Source: Globisporangium splendens
Lineage: Eukaryota; Oomycota; Peronosporomycetes; Pythiales; Pythiaceae
Length of the DNA: 64,000 nt
Direction of reading: 5' to 3'
Assembly (NCBI GenBank): GCA_006386115.1
Contig: VFIW01000002.1
Span: forward strand, 1,177,526 to 1,241,525
Position 1 is the stretch's first letter; each line of letters starts with the position of its first letter. Made by a program: the position numbers and the translations under genes. Shown piece after piece: positions 51,769 to 61,183 of this stretch. The notes below the pieces were generated by a model that saw only the letters and a list, made by a program, of their open reading frames with translations, made no database searches and was not told where the DNA came from.

Positions 51769-52749
51769 ATGCAACGTAGGCAATTCATGACCGGCGCCGC
51801 GGCGCTGGGAGCGGCGCTGGTGCTGCCCGCGGTGGCGCGGGCGCAGGAGATGCCGTCCGGGCCGGTGAAGGTCGTGGTCGGGTTTCCCGCGGGCGGCGGC
51901 ACGGATGTGCTGGCCCGTCTGCTGGGGCAGAAGCTGGGCGTGCTGTGGAACATGCCCGTCATCGTCGAGAACCGCGCGGGCGCGGCCGGCATCATCGCGG
52001 CCGAACAGGTCGCGCGCCAGCCGGGCGATGGCAACACGCTGCTGATGGCGCACGTGAATAGCCACGGCATCGCGCCGGGCCTGCAGCCCAAGCTTGCGTA
52101 TTCGGTGGACAAGGACTTCACGCCGATCGCCCTGGTCGGCAAGACGCCAACCATCCTGATCGGGGGTGCCGGGCAACCGGCCAAGACGCTGCCCGACCTC
52201 GTCGCGCTGTGCCGCGCGCAGCCGGGCAAGATCGTGTTCGGCTCAGCAGGCAGCGGATCGGCCCAGCACCTGGCGCTGGAAATCTTCAAGGCACGCGCCG
52301 GCATTGACGTGCTGCACGTGCCCTACAAGGGATCGGCGCCGCTGATGAACGATCTGCTGGGCGGGCATGTGCAGTATTGCTTCGAAGGCATGACGACGGC
52401 CACGCCGCTGATCCAGTCCGGCAAGGCCATCGCGCTGGCGCAGACGCTGCAAAAGCGCTCCAAGAGCCAGCCCAATGTGCCGACGGTCGCGGAGCAGGGC
52501 TACCCGGGCTTCGAGGCCAGCATCTGGTTCGGCATGGTCGGGCCGGGCGGCATGCCCGCTGCCATGGTCCAGCGCATGAGCCGTGACATCGACCAGGTGC
52601 TGGCGATGCCCGACGTGCAGGAAAAGCTGGCGCAGGTGGGTGCGGAAGACGGCGGCGGGGGCGTGCAGCGCTTTGCCGAATTCATGAAGAGCGAGCAGCA
52701 GAAGTACGCGAAGACGATCCAGGACGCGAAGATCGTGGCTGAGGGATAA
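51769..52749 (+). CDS. Tripartite tricarboxylate transporter substrate-binding protein (Bug/TctC)
   Basis: 326 residues; ATG 51,769 with AGGAG at 51,758. Twin-arginine-like or Sec signal MQRRQFMTGAAALGAALVLP ending ARAQ. Bug landmarks: VKVVVGFPAGGGTDVLARLL, VENRAGAAGIIAAEQVA, VPYKGSAPLMNDLLGGHVQ, VPTVAEQGYPGFEAS. A periplasmic binding protein; no membrane subunits are next to it, common for the many orphan Bug proteins of Bordetella and Achromobacter. Confidence 0.93.
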   Translation: MQRRQFMTGAAALGAALVLPAVARAQEMPSGPVKVVVGFPAGGGTDVLARLLGQKLGVLWNMPVIVENRAGAAGIIAAEQVARQPGDGNTLLMAHVNSHGIAPGLQPKLAYSVDKDFTPIALVGKTPTILIGGAGQPAKTLPDLVALCRAQPGKIVFGSAGSGSAQHLALEIFKARAGIDVLHVPYKGSAPLMNDLLGGHVQYCFEGMTTATPLIQSGKAIALAQTLQKRSKSQPNVPTVAEQGYPGFEASIWFGMVGPGGMPAAMVQRMSRDIDQVLAMPDVQEKLAQVGAEDGGGGVQRFAEFMKSEQQKYAKTIQDAKIVAEG

Positions 52750-52767
52750 AGCCAGACACCACGTAAC

Positions 52768-53622
52768 TCAGATGGCTGCCGCCTCCGGATCCACCCAGCC
52801 CGCCGTCGCCGAGATCGAGCGGGCTTTTTCGCTGAGCAGGCGCGCGGTGGCCGATTCCAGGTCGTCATCCACGGCGCCCACCGGCCCCATCAGCGTGATG
52901 GCCGCCTTCATTTCGCCCAGCATGTCGAAGATGGGCGCCGACAGCGACGTGAAGTGCGGAAGCAGCGCGTGGCGGCAACGGCTGATGTGGTGCTTGCGGA
53001 CCTCGTCGCGAATGGCCTGCACATCCGCCATCGTGTAGGCGTTGCCGGCGGTACCGCCGTGGCTTTCCGGCACGGACGAGGCCATCTCCTGTTCCAGCAG
53101 CTCGCGGGTCAGCGCATCCGGCAGGTGCGCCAGGAAATTGCGGCCCAGCGCGGATGACAGCAGCGGCATCACCGTGCCGACGCGCAATTCCAGGAGGGGC
53201 CGGCTGCGGCTGCCCTCGACGCGGTACACGATCGTGGGCCCCTTGTTGCCCCACACCCCCAAGAACACGGTATGGCCGGTGGCCGCGGCCACCTCCGCCA
53301 TGATCGGGCGCGCCGTGGTGAACACGTCGAACTGTTCCAGGGCGGCCAGCCCCAGCCGTAGCGCGTACGGACCGAGCCCGTAATGGCCGGTGTCGGCGTG
53401 CTGCTGCACCACGCCCACCTTCTGGAAGCTCACCAGGTAATAGTGGACATTGGGAACGGTCAGCGCACAGGCATCCGCGATTTCCTTGAGCGGCATCGGG
53501 CGGCCGGTCTTGCGGATGACGTCCAGGATCCGGAATCCCACTTCGATCGACTGGATGCCCCTGCGCGCCGTGGCAGGCGCCTGTTCCGAATTCTTCTCAG
53601 CCTTGCCGGCGGGCCTTGCCAT
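52768..53622 (-). CDS. IclR-family transcriptional regulator
   Basis: 284 residues from ATG 53,622, with GGAGG just before it; a GTG four codons upstream is less likely since the ribosome site would be inside the gene. Winged helix at residues ~25-85 (QSIEVGFRILDVIRKTGRPM, LKEIADACALTVPNVHYYLV) and the IclR effector domain after it. Divergent from the transporter-nitrilase operon, 161 bases away, so it is the likely regulator. Confidence 0.92.
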   Translation of the reverse strand: MARPAGKAEKNSEQAPATARRGIQSIEVGFRILDVIRKTGRPMPLKEIADACALTVPNVHYYLVSFQKVGVVQQHADTGHYGLGPYALRLGLAALEQFDVFTTARPIMAEVAAATGHTVFLGVWGNKGPTIVYRVEGSRSRPLLELRVGTVMPLLSSALGRNFLAHLPDALTRELLEQEMASSVPESHGGTAGNAYTMADVQAIRDEVRKHHISRCRHALLPHFTSLSAPIFDMLGEMKAAITLMGPVGAVDDDLESATARLLSEKARSISATAGWVDPEAAAI

Positions 53623-53783
53623 TGCTGCCTCCACTGTGTGCGTGGCGGCAGTGTAGCAGCGGCCTTTTTTGCCGCTTGGACCGCCGCGCCGGGTTTCCCC
53701 TAGCTTGTGCCGGCGACGGCTTAGCTTTGATAATAGTTAATGCATACAGCAGTCTCAATCTAAAACATCAGGGGAAAGCAAGC

Positions 53784-55436
53784 ATGGAAGCGAATGTCGC
53801 AATGCCCAGGATCGACGCCGGGCCGACGCTGAGCCGCAAGGAAGAACGCCAGGTCGTGGTGGCCTCCACACTGGGAACGTTGTTCGAGTGGTACGACTTT
53901 TTCATCTACGGGACGCTGGCCGTCTTCATGAGCCAGGTCCTGTTCCCGCAGGACAACCCGACTGTCGCGCTGCTGGCCGCCCTGGGCGCGCTGGCCGTGG
54001 GCTTCATCATCCGGCCGCTGGGCGCGGTGATGTTCGGCTACCTGGGCGACAAGCTGGGCCGCAAATACACCTTCCTGATCACCGTCGTCATGATGGGCGG
54101 CGCAACCGTGCTGATCGGCTGCCTGCCCACCTACGAAACCGCGGGGCACCTGTCCTGGATCCTGCTGCTGACGCTGCGGGTGGTGCAGGGGCTGGCCGTG
54201 GGCGGAGAATACGGCGGCGCGGTGATCTACGTCGCGGAACATTGCGAGCCGCGGCGCCGGGGCCTCTTGACCGGCTGGATCCAGATCACCTCGTCGGCGG
54301 GGCTGATCCTGTCGCTGGTCGTGATCCTGTGCGTCCAGGCCTCGATGAGCGCCGAGGACTTTCGCCAGTGGGGATGGCGTTTGCCGTTCATCCTGTCGAT
54401 CGTGATGCTGGCCATCTCGATCTACGTCCGCGCCAAGCTGCACGAATCGCCGGTCTTCACGCGCATGAAGCAGCAGAACCGCCTGTCCAAGAACCCGGTC
54501 AAGGAAACGTTCGGCCAATGGCCCAGCCTGCGGCTCGTGCTGCTGGCGCTGATCGGCGTCACGGCGGGCCAGGGCGCCACGTACTTCACCGGCCAGTTCT
54601 ACGTCATGATCTTCCTGCAGCAGGCCGTGCAGCTTGATCAGACCACCGTCTACACGCTGATCCTGATCGGCTTCATCATCGGCGCGCCGACCTTCGTGCT
54701 GTTCGGCTGGCTGTCGGACAAGGTGGGCCGCAAGTGGATCATGATGGCGGGCCTGTTCATCGGCGCGGTGGGCTACCACGCCATGTTCAACGTCCTGCTC
54801 AACGCCGGCAATCCGGCGCTGGCGCAGGCGATGCAGACGACGCCCGTCCGCGTGCATGCCGACACCACCGGCGGCGCCTGCGATTTTGGGCTGCAGGCCG
54901 CCATGATCGGCAGCCACGCCGACCACAAGAAGGTATGCGTGCAGGCCAAGAAATTCCTGGTCGGCAAGGGCATCAACTTCGAATACGCCGCGCCGATTCC
55001 GGGACAGGAGATCGCGATGAGCGTGGGCGGCGCCACCGTCAACGGCTTTGACCGCGCGGCGTACGCCAAGGCGCTGACCGCAGCCGGCTATCCGGAAAAG
55101 GCCGATCCGGCGCGGATCGACCGCGCCACCATCATCCTGATCCTGGTGCTCATGACCGCCGTCGTCGCCATGGTCTATGGTCCGGTCGCGTCCTATCTGG
55201 TGGAATTGTTCCCCGCGCGCATCCGGTACACGGCGCTGTCCTTTCCGTATCACATCGGCGCCGGCATATTTGGCGGTATCGTGCCCTTTACCGCCACCTA
55301 CCTGGCGCAGGCCAGCGGCAATATCTTCGGCGGCCTGATGTACCCGGTGACGGTGATGGTGATCGTGGGCGTGATCGGCAGCTTGCTGCTGCCCAACACG
55401 CGTGCGAAGGCCATCGACGAAGACCCGGCCCACTAA
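53784..55436 (+). CDS. MFS transporter, metabolite:H+ symporter type
   Basis: 550 residues; ATG 53,784 after AGGGGA. Starts with the typical TLFEWYDFFIYGTLAV and has the loop 2-3 motif GYLGDKLGRKYTF, as well as the second half copy GWLSDKVGRKWIM. About 100 polar residues (near 340-450: VRVHADTTGGACDFG, VAPI.. AIPGQEIAMSVGG area) sit between late membrane segments, longer than in most relatives. First gene of a likely operon; 30 bases before the nitrilase. Confidence 0.9.
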   Translation: MEANVAMPRIDAGPTLSRKEERQVVVASTLGTLFEWYDFFIYGTLAVFMSQVLFPQDNPTVALLAALGALAVGFIIRPLGAVMFGYLGDKLGRKYTFLITVVMMGGATVLIGCLPTYETAGHLSWILLLTLRVVQGLAVGGEYGGAVIYVAEHCEPRRRGLLTGWIQITSSAGLILSLVVILCVQASMSAEDFRQWGWRLPFILSIVMLAISIYVRAKLHESPVFTRMKQQNRLSKNPVKETFGQWPSLRLVLLALIGVTAGQGATYFTGQFYVMIFLQQAVQLDQTTVYTLILIGFIIGAPTFVLFGWLSDKVGRKWIMMAGLFIGAVGYHAMFNVLLNAGNPALAQAMQTTPVRVHADTTGGACDFGLQAAMIGSHADHKKVCVQAKKFLVGKGINFEYAAPIPGQEIAMSVGGATVNGFDRAAYAKALTAAGYPEKADPARIDRATIILILVLMTAVVAMVYGPVASYLVELFPARIRYTALSFPYHIGAGIFGGIVPFTATYLAQASGNIFGGLMYPVTVMVIVGVIGSLLLPNTRAKAIDEDPAH

Positions 55437-55466
55437 CAACAACGCGACAAGGAAGCGAGCAGAGAC

Positions 55467-56429
55467 ATGTCCGTGCAAACCACCTTCAAGGCCGCCGTCA
55501 TCCAGGCGGCGTCCATTCCGACCGACAGCATGGCCTGCGCCCAGAAGGCGGCCGGGCTCGTCCGGCAGGCAGCCGAGCAGGGCGCCCGCGTGCAGGTGTT
55601 TCCCGAGGCCTTCCTGGGCGGATATCCCAAGGGCAACTCCTTCGGCGCGCCCATCGGCATACGCAAACCGGAGGGCCGCGACGCGTTCGCCCAATACCAT
55701 CGGCAGGCCATCCGCCTGGACGGCGAAGAGGTCGCGCTGGTGGCGCAGGCCGCGGCCGATACCGACAGCTTCGTGGTCATGGGCTGCATCGAGGCCGACG
55801 GCGGCACGCTGTATTGCACCGTGCTGTACTTCAATGGCCAGGCCGGCCTGGCGGGCAAGCACCGCAAACTGATGCCCACCGCGGGCGAGCGGCTGATCTG
55901 GGGCTTTGGCGACGGGTCCACCCTACCCGTCATCGACACGCCCTACGGCAAGATCGGCGCGGTGATCTGCTGGGAGAACTACATGCCCATGCTGCGCATG
56001 TACATGTACAGCCAGGGCGTGGCGCTGTACTGCGCGCCCACCGCGGACGACCGCGACACCTGGGTGCCCAGCATGCGCCACATTGCGCTGGAAGGCCGCT
56101 GTTACGTGCTGACGGCGTGCCAGCACCTGCGCCGCAGCGCGTATCCCGAAGACTTCGAATGCGCCCTGGGTGATGCGCCGGACACGGTGCTGATGCGCGG
56201 CGGTAGCGCCATCATCGGCCCGCTCGGCGAGGTGCTGGCCGGCCCGGATTTCTCGGAAGAGACCATCCTGTACGCCGACATCGAGCCCAACCAGATCCTG
56301 CGCGGCAAATACGACTTCGACGTGTCCGGACACTACGCCCGCCCCGACGTCTTCCAGCTGCAGGTGGACACCCGCGAGAAGCGCGCGGTGTCGGCGACCG
56401 GCCCCGCCGCGCCGCAGCAGGAGGCTTGA
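55467..56429 (+). CDS. Nitrilase (carbon-nitrogen hydrolase)
   Basis: 320 residues; ATG 55,467 with AAGGAAG upstream. The Glu-Lys-Cys triad is visible: FPEAFLGGYPKG, KHRKLMPT and AVICWENYMP. The motif CWENYMPMLRMYMY is that of true nitrilases, which turn R-CN into the acid and ammonia. Overlaps nothing; its stop is three bases before the flavin reductase start, so they are translated together. Confidence 0.93.
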   Translation: MSVQTTFKAAVIQAASIPTDSMACAQKAAGLVRQAAEQGARVQVFPEAFLGGYPKGNSFGAPIGIRKPEGRDAFAQYHRQAIRLDGEEVALVAQAAADTDSFVVMGCIEADGGTLYCTVLYFNGQAGLAGKHRKLMPTAGERLIWGFGDGSTLPVIDTPYGKIGAVICWENYMPMLRMYMYSQGVALYCAPTADDRDTWVPSMRHIALEGRCYVLTACQHLRRSAYPEDFECALGDAPDTVLMRGGSAIIGPLGEVLAGPDFSEETILYADIEPNQILRGKYDFDVSGHYARPDVFQLQVDTREKRAVSATGPAAPQQEA

Positions 56430-56432
56430 TCG

Positions 56433-57050
56433 ATGGAGTTCGATTTCAGCGCCTTGCCGGCGCAGACGGTCTACAACATCCTCACCTCGACCGTCACGCC
56501 GCGTCCGATCGCCTGGGTCACCACCGTGTCGGGCAAAGGCGTGGTCAACGCGGCGCCCTTCAGTTTCTTCAACGTGATGGGGCATCAGCCGCCGACGGTC
56601 GCGATCGGCCTGATGCGCCATCCCGATGGCGATTTCAAGGACACGGGCGCCAACATCATCGAGAACGGCGAGTTCGTGGTGAATCTGGTGCCGGAGTCGC
56701 TGGTCCGCGAAATGAACCAGACCTGCGCCGATTACCCGGCCGACGTGGACGAGATGGCCGCGGCCGGCCTGACGGCGCTCGCGTCCACGCATGTCCGGCC
56801 GCCCCGCATCCAGGGCAGCCCGGTGGCGCTGGAATGCGTCAGCCAGGCAACGGTCGTGACCGGCCCGCGCCAGATCGTCGTCATCGGCCGTGTCCTGGGC
56901 GCGCACGTCGAGGACGCCTATGTGCGCGACGCCGAGCGCGGCCACGTGGACACGCCGGCGCTCGGGCTGATTGCCCGCATGCACGGCGGCGGCTGGTACG
57001 CGCGCAGCACGGACACCTTCCAGCTTGCGCGGCCGACGACGCCGGATTGA
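56433..57050 (+). CDS. Flavin reductase family protein (FMN-binding split barrel)
   Basis: 205 residues; ATG 56,433 with AGGAGG in the end of the nitrilase gene. Split-barrel landmarks: TVTPRPIAWVTTVSGKGVVN, AAPFSFFNVMGHQPPTVAIG, NGEFVVNLV. Binds FMN and may supply reduced flavin to a partner oxygenase or act by itself; no oxygenase is in the window. Confidence 0.9.
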   Translation: MEFDFSALPAQTVYNILTSTVTPRPIAWVTTVSGKGVVNAAPFSFFNVMGHQPPTVAIGLMRHPDGDFKDTGANIIENGEFVVNLVPESLVREMNQTCADYPADVDEMAAAGLTALASTHVRPPRIQGSPVALECVSQATVVTGPRQIVVIGRVLGAHVEDAYVRDAERGHVDTPALGLIARMHGGGWYARSTDTFQLARPTTPD

Positions 57051-57054
57051 TCTG

Positions 57055-57080
57055 AAAACGGCCTTCGGGCCGTTTTTTTT
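57055..57080 (+). terminator. Rho-independent terminator after flavin reductase
   Basis: AAAACGGCC, TTCG loop, GGCCGTTTT followed by more T. Ends the transporter-nitrilase-flavin reductase operon. Confidence 0.9.
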
Positions 57081-57082
57081 GC

Positions 57083-57797
57083 GCAAAAGTAAGACATCCA
57101 ACCGGACGCCAACAGCACACCGAATCACAACACCCCGCCAGCGCGCAGCGCACACCGCGACGACGCCCCTCTGGCCGAATGCCGATTGCCGCCGCCCGCG
57201 CGGCAGCAATTCGGCGGCCCCGCAGATATCCTGCCCTGTCCACAGGTCTTGTAGCGCGCATACCAAAGACCCTCTCAGCACGGCGTCGCGGTCACCGTGG
57301 GTGCGAGCGCCGTCGATGCGCCCGAGGGAATCTGAAGGGAGCCGAAGGCGGACGAAGATGACGAGGGGGAGTCCGGAGCGAAGGCTCCGGACCGCAATCG
57401 TGGGCGATCGTGCCCACGGTGGCCGCGGCGGCGGGCGACCTACGAAGCCTGCGGCAAAACCCGCCTGGTCCTCTCCCGTGCGTTTGCGGCCGGAAAGCGG
57501 CTTTTTTACAACGCCGCCGGCGATTTGGCGCAATGCGTCGAGGTTGCGTCAATAACGCCTTCATTTCCCCCGATGCCCCCCAAATCCGGACTGCTAGCAT
57601 CCGTTCGACCGTCGCGAGAACCCTCGACAACTCGACCTCTCCGCCGGCAATTCTCAGACACAACGGACACCATTATTGGGGGCGGATAACCAGGGGCTTG
57701 CGAGCATCTGGCCTGTTTTGGAGGCGGCGCAATTCCGCCGCCGAGGCATCCGCCCGAGCCCGCATTCACACTTGCCCTGGAAGCCGCCGGAGGCAGT
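57083..57797. other. 715-base intergenic region before the chemotaxis receptor
   Basis: No frame with family features on either strand. Contains a perfect 9-bp hairpin at 57,371-57,392 (GTCCGGAGC, GAAG, GCTCCGGAC). The last ~150 bases should hold the promoter of the receptor gene. Confidence 0.5.
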
Positions 57798-59423
57798 ATG
57801 AAAAACATGAAGCTTGGAACCCGCCTGGCGGGTGGTTTCGCCATCTTGCTGGCCATGATCATGGTCATGTGCGTCGTCGGGCTGGTCAGCCTGGCCAACA
57901 TCAACGATTCGGTCGACACGCTGACGCAACGTTCACTGACCAAGGAGCGCCTGATCAACGACTGGGCGCGCAACATCCAGACCGGGGTCACCCGGACCAC
58001 CGCGATCGCAAAGAGCGCCGACGCCAGCCTGGCGGGCTTTTTCACCGAGGAAGCGGCGGCCTCGACCCGCAACTCGTCGGCCTTGCAGCAGAAGATCGAG
58101 CCGCTGATCGAGACCGACGAGGAAAAGGCGCTGTGGCAGGGAATCGGCAAGGCGCGGGCGGACTACTTGCGCACCCGCGACGGCATCTTCAAGGCCAAGC
58201 AGGAAGGCAACGTCGAGGCCGCCAACAAGATCTTCACGCAGGAGTTCCTGCCCGCGACGCGTCAGTTCATCGACAACATCAATCGCCTGTCCGCGCTGCA
58301 ACGCGCCGACATCGATGCGCGGGCCGCGGAGATCGAAACGTCCTACAGCAATGCGAACCTGTGGATGATCGTGATCGGCTCCATCGCGGTGGTGTGCGGT
58401 CTCTTGATGTCCGTGCTGCTCACGCGCAGCATCACCCGTCCGCTGTCCGACGCCGTGCGCGTGGCGCGCACCGTCGCCGCCAACGACCTGACCAGCACGA
58501 TCGTCGCGCGGTCCCGTGACGAGATCGGCCAGTTGATGATGGCGCTGGAGTCCATGAACGCCAACCTGGCCGCTACGGTCGCCCGCATCCGGACCGGTGT
58601 GGACAGCATCGCGTCCGCGTCCGGCGAAATCGCGGCAGGCAATACCGATCTGTCTTCCCGCACCGAACAGCAGGCCGCTTCGCTGGAAGAAACGGCCGCG
58701 TCTATGGAACAGCTGTCCTCCACGGTCAAGCAGAACGCCGATAGCGCCAAGCAGGCCAACCAGCTTGCCGCGGCGGCCTCGGAAACCGCATCGCGCGGCG
58801 GCGCCACCGTGTCCGAAGTCGTCAGCACCATGAACGCGATCTCCGCCAGCTCGGTGAAGATCTCGGACATCGTGTCGGTGATCGACGGCATTGCATTCCA
58901 GACCAACATCCTGGCCCTGAACGCCGCCGTGGAAGCCGCGCGGGCTGGCGAGCAGGGCAAGGGCTTCGCGGTCGTGGCCGCCGAGGTGCGGACGCTGGCG
59001 CAGCGCAGCGCCCAGGCCGCCAAGGAGATCAAGGTGCTGATCGAAGACACCGTCCAGAAGATCGGCCAGGGCTCGGGCAGCGCCGAACGCGCCGGGGCGA
59101 CCATGCAGGAGATCGTCAGTTCCGTGCAACGCGTGACCGACATCATGGGCGAAATCGCCGCGGCCTCGGCCGAACAGGCTGACGGCATCGAGCAGGTCAA
59201 CCGCGCCGTGGCGCAGATGGACGAGGTGACCCAGCAGAATGCCGCCCTGGTCGAAGAGGCCGCCGCGGCGGCGGGATCGATGCAGGATCAGTCGGCAGAT
59301 TTGACGCGGGCGGTGAGCGCGTTCAGGTTGCCGGGCGGGGCGGAGCGGGTGTTGGCGGTTGAGGCGGTGTCGTCCGTCCACGCTGGCGAAACGCCGGCGC
59401 CGCGGCGGCTGGCTGCTTATTGA
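57798..59423 (+). CDS. Methyl-accepting chemotaxis protein
   Basis: 541 residues; GGAGG lies 8 bases before the ATG. Membrane segment ~11-33, a periplasmic four-helix sensor ~34-188, second membrane segment ~189-211 ([20 protein letters not shown]), HAMP ~212-265 and the signalling helices with the conserved hairpin tip [20 protein letters not shown] and [20 protein letters not shown]. No NWETF-like receptor-tether end. It senses a small molecule and controls CheA in the polar array. Confidence 0.95.
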   Translation: MKNMKLGTRLAGGFAILLAMIMVMCVVGLVSLANINDSVDTLTQRSLTKERLINDWARNIQTGVTRTTAIAKSADASLAGFFTEEAAASTRNSSALQQKIEPLIETDEEKALWQGIGKARADYLRTRDGIFKAKQEGNVEAANKIFTQEFLPATRQFIDNINRLSALQRADIDARAAEIETSYSNANLWMIVIGSIAVVCGLLMSVLLTRSITRPLSDAVRVARTVAANDLTSTIVARSRDEIGQLMMALESMNANLAATVARIRTGVDSIASASGEIAAGNTDLSSRTEQQAASLEETAASMEQLSSTVKQNADSAKQANQLAAAASETASRGGATVSEVVSTMNAISASSVKISDIVSVIDGIAFQTNILALNAAVEAARAGEQGKGFAVVAAEVRTLAQRSAQAAKEIKVLIEDTVQKIGQGSGSAERAGATMQEIVSSVQRVTDIMGEIAAASAEQADGIEQVNRAVAQMDEVTQQNAALVEEAAAAAGSMQDQSADLTRAVSAFRLPGGAERVLAVEAVSSVHAGETPAPRRLAAY

Positions 59424-59479
59424 TAAGTCCACACCGATAAGCCCACACCGATAATCCCGCACCAAAGACAGCACAAAGA

Positions 59480-59505
59480 AAAAAGCCCCTGATTTCTCAG
59501 GGGCT
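59480..59505 (-). terminator. Rho-independent terminator of the tRNA-Ser gene
   Basis: AGCCCCTGA, loop, TCAGGGGCT followed on the minus strand by TTTTTT. Only the minus strand has the T run, so it belongs to the tRNA rather than to the receptor gene. Confidence 0.85.
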
Positions 59506-59520
59506 TCATTCTTTAATACT

Positions 59521-59553
<33 letters not shown>

Positions 59554-59611
59554 GGGGATACCGTACGCCTGATTTCGAGTCAGGTACATTCGACCACTCT
59601 GCCACCTCTCC
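59521..59611 (-). tRNA. tRNA-Ser (anticodon CGA)
   Basis: 91 bases including the encoded CCA. Acceptor GGAGAGG pairs with CCTCTCC; anticodon arm CCTGA-CTCGAAA-TCAGG gives CGA; long variable arm TACGGTATCCCCGTA; T arm GTGGGTTCGAATCCCAC. Reads UCG. Confidence 0.97.
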
Positions 59612-59845
59612 GTGGCTGGGTTCCGCAGCGGTGAAGTTTCGGTTTAACAAGACTTCACTAAAGATCCCTGGTCGGAAGGATCTTCGTTGTCGGAGCAGCG
59701 AAGCCCGCAATTCTACAGGATTTTTTTCTTTTGTGTAAAGGGGCGGATAAAAGGAAGGGTAAAAGGACCACAACGGGTTTCATCCGGCTTTCAGCCGGGG
59801 CAATCTTTGGCCAGAATTCTTCCCATTCCGCCCTCTGGCCATCCC

Positions 59846-61063
59846 ATGGACCTCATCCTCATCCTGCTGCTCGCCGCGGTGCTGTGCGTGCCCGTCACAC
59901 AAATGCTGGGTCTGGGCGCCATTCCCGGCTATCTGATCGCAGGCATCCTGGTCGGCCCATCGTGCTTCAAGCTGGTCACCAATGTGGACACGATGATCGG
60001 CGTCTCGCAGTGGGGCGTCGTGATGATGCTGTTCATCATCGGGCTGGAGCTGTCGCCCAAGCGCCTGTGGGCGATGCGCAACGAAGTCTTTGTCCTGGGT
60101 TCGCTGCAGATGCTGGTGTGCGGCCTGCTGCTGGGCGTGGTGTTCGGCGCGGCCCTGCGGCATCTGGCCGGCATGGAATGGCAGGCAGCTGTGCTGTGCG
60201 GCCTGTCGCTGGCGCTGTCGTCCACGGCGGTGGCGCTGCGGCTGCTCGACGAGCGCCAGTTGACCCGCGCGCCGCTGGGGCGCTCGGCGCTGGGGGTGCT
60301 GCTGTTTCAGGACATGGCCGCAATTCCGATGCTGGTGGCTGCCGGCCTCTTGGGTTCGGATGGCACGTCGGCTCCCTCCTTCAAGGAAGCCCTGGTCGCC
60401 GTGGCGGTGGTGGCGCTGGCCTACCGGCTGCGTCTCCTGGGCTGGGCAGCCAAGGCGGAATTGAACGAACTGTTTACCGCCGCCGCGCTGCTGATGGTGG
60501 TGGGCGCCGCCCAGTTGTTCGACTATGCGGGCCTGTCGGCCGGCCTGGGCGGATTCCTGGTGGGCGTGCTGATGGCCGAATCGCGCTACCGGCACGAACT
60601 CGAAAAGGCGATCGACCCGTTCAAGGGATTGCTGCTGGGCCTGTTCTTCGTGGCCATCGGCATGTCCATCAACTTGAAGGTGGTGGCCCATCACTGGATG
60701 TTCATCTGCGCCGGCGTGCTGGCCCTGCTGGCGGTCAAGGCCGTCATCCTTTACGGCTTTGCCCGCTTTCTGGGGTTGCCTCGTTATCACCGCCTGCTGT
60801 TTGCGCTGGTGCTGGCCCAGGGCGGCGAGTTCAGCTTCGCCATCTTCAACGAAGCGTGGGACAACCATCTTGTGAACCTGGAGCAGCGCGACGTGTTGTC
60901 GGTGATCGTCGCCGTGTCGATGGGCGTGGTGCCGGTGCTGATCAAGGTGCTGGAGCGCGTGCCCGAAAAGTACGGCGGCATGGCCGGCCTGCCGGTGGCG
61001 GACGCCGCGCCGCCCGCCGACGCCGCGTCATCGTCCCCGGCGGACAAGCCGCCCGCCGCTTGA
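59846..61063 (+). CDS. KefC-like monovalent cation:proton antiporter (CPA2), no RCK domain
   Basis: 405 residues from ATG 59,846, chosen because the protein then starts in the first membrane segment (MDLILILLLAAVLCVPV). About 12 membrane segments; GLGAIPGYLIAGILVGP, FIIGLELSPKRLW, LALSSTAVALRLL and LVLAQGGEFSFAIF are CPA2 landmarks. Full KefB/KefC proteins add a cytoplasmic TrkA-N domain of ~200 residues; here the chain ends in a Pro/Ala-rich tail, so gating by nucleotide or glutathione is not expected. Confidence 0.88.
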   Translation: MDLILILLLAAVLCVPVTQMLGLGAIPGYLIAGILVGPSCFKLVTNVDTMIGVSQWGVVMMLFIIGLELSPKRLWAMRNEVFVLGSLQMLVCGLLLGVVFGAALRHLAGMEWQAAVLCGLSLALSSTAVALRLLDERQLTRAPLGRSALGVLLFQDMAAIPMLVAAGLLGSDGTSAPSFKEALVAVAVVALAYRLRLLGWAAKAELNELFTAAALLMVVGAAQLFDYAGLSAGLGGFLVGVLMAESRYRHELEKAIDPFKGLLLGLFFVAIGMSINLKVVAHHWMFICAGVLALLAVKAVILYGFARFLGLPRYHRLLFALVLAQGGEFSFAIFNEAWDNHLVNLEQRDVLSVIVAVSMGVVPVLIKVLERVPEKYGGMAGLPVADAAPPADAASSSPADKPPAA

Positions 61064-61183
61064 CCCTGCGGCGGGTGAGGGCATGGCATGATGGGCGCCT
61101 TGCCGGGCAGCTACACTTGTAGCCCTGTTCGTTTGCCCCTTTTCGTTTTCCTCACTTATGCGCCCGCTCACAGGAGAAAGCTC

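Noticed and set aside
53760..55862. 700-codon open frame on the minus strand, rich in His, Gln, Arg and Gly
   Set aside because: It mirrors the MFS transporter and part of the nitrilase gene in GC-rich DNA; no family features, no ribosome site, and both sense genes are convincing.
55923..57533. 536-codon minus-strand frame over the nitrilase and flavin reductase
   Set aside because: Same GC-rich shadow effect; it also runs through a terminator hairpin.
57933..59474. 513-codon minus-strand frame opposite the chemotaxis receptor
   Set aside because: Gly/Arg/His-rich mirror of a canonical receptor gene.
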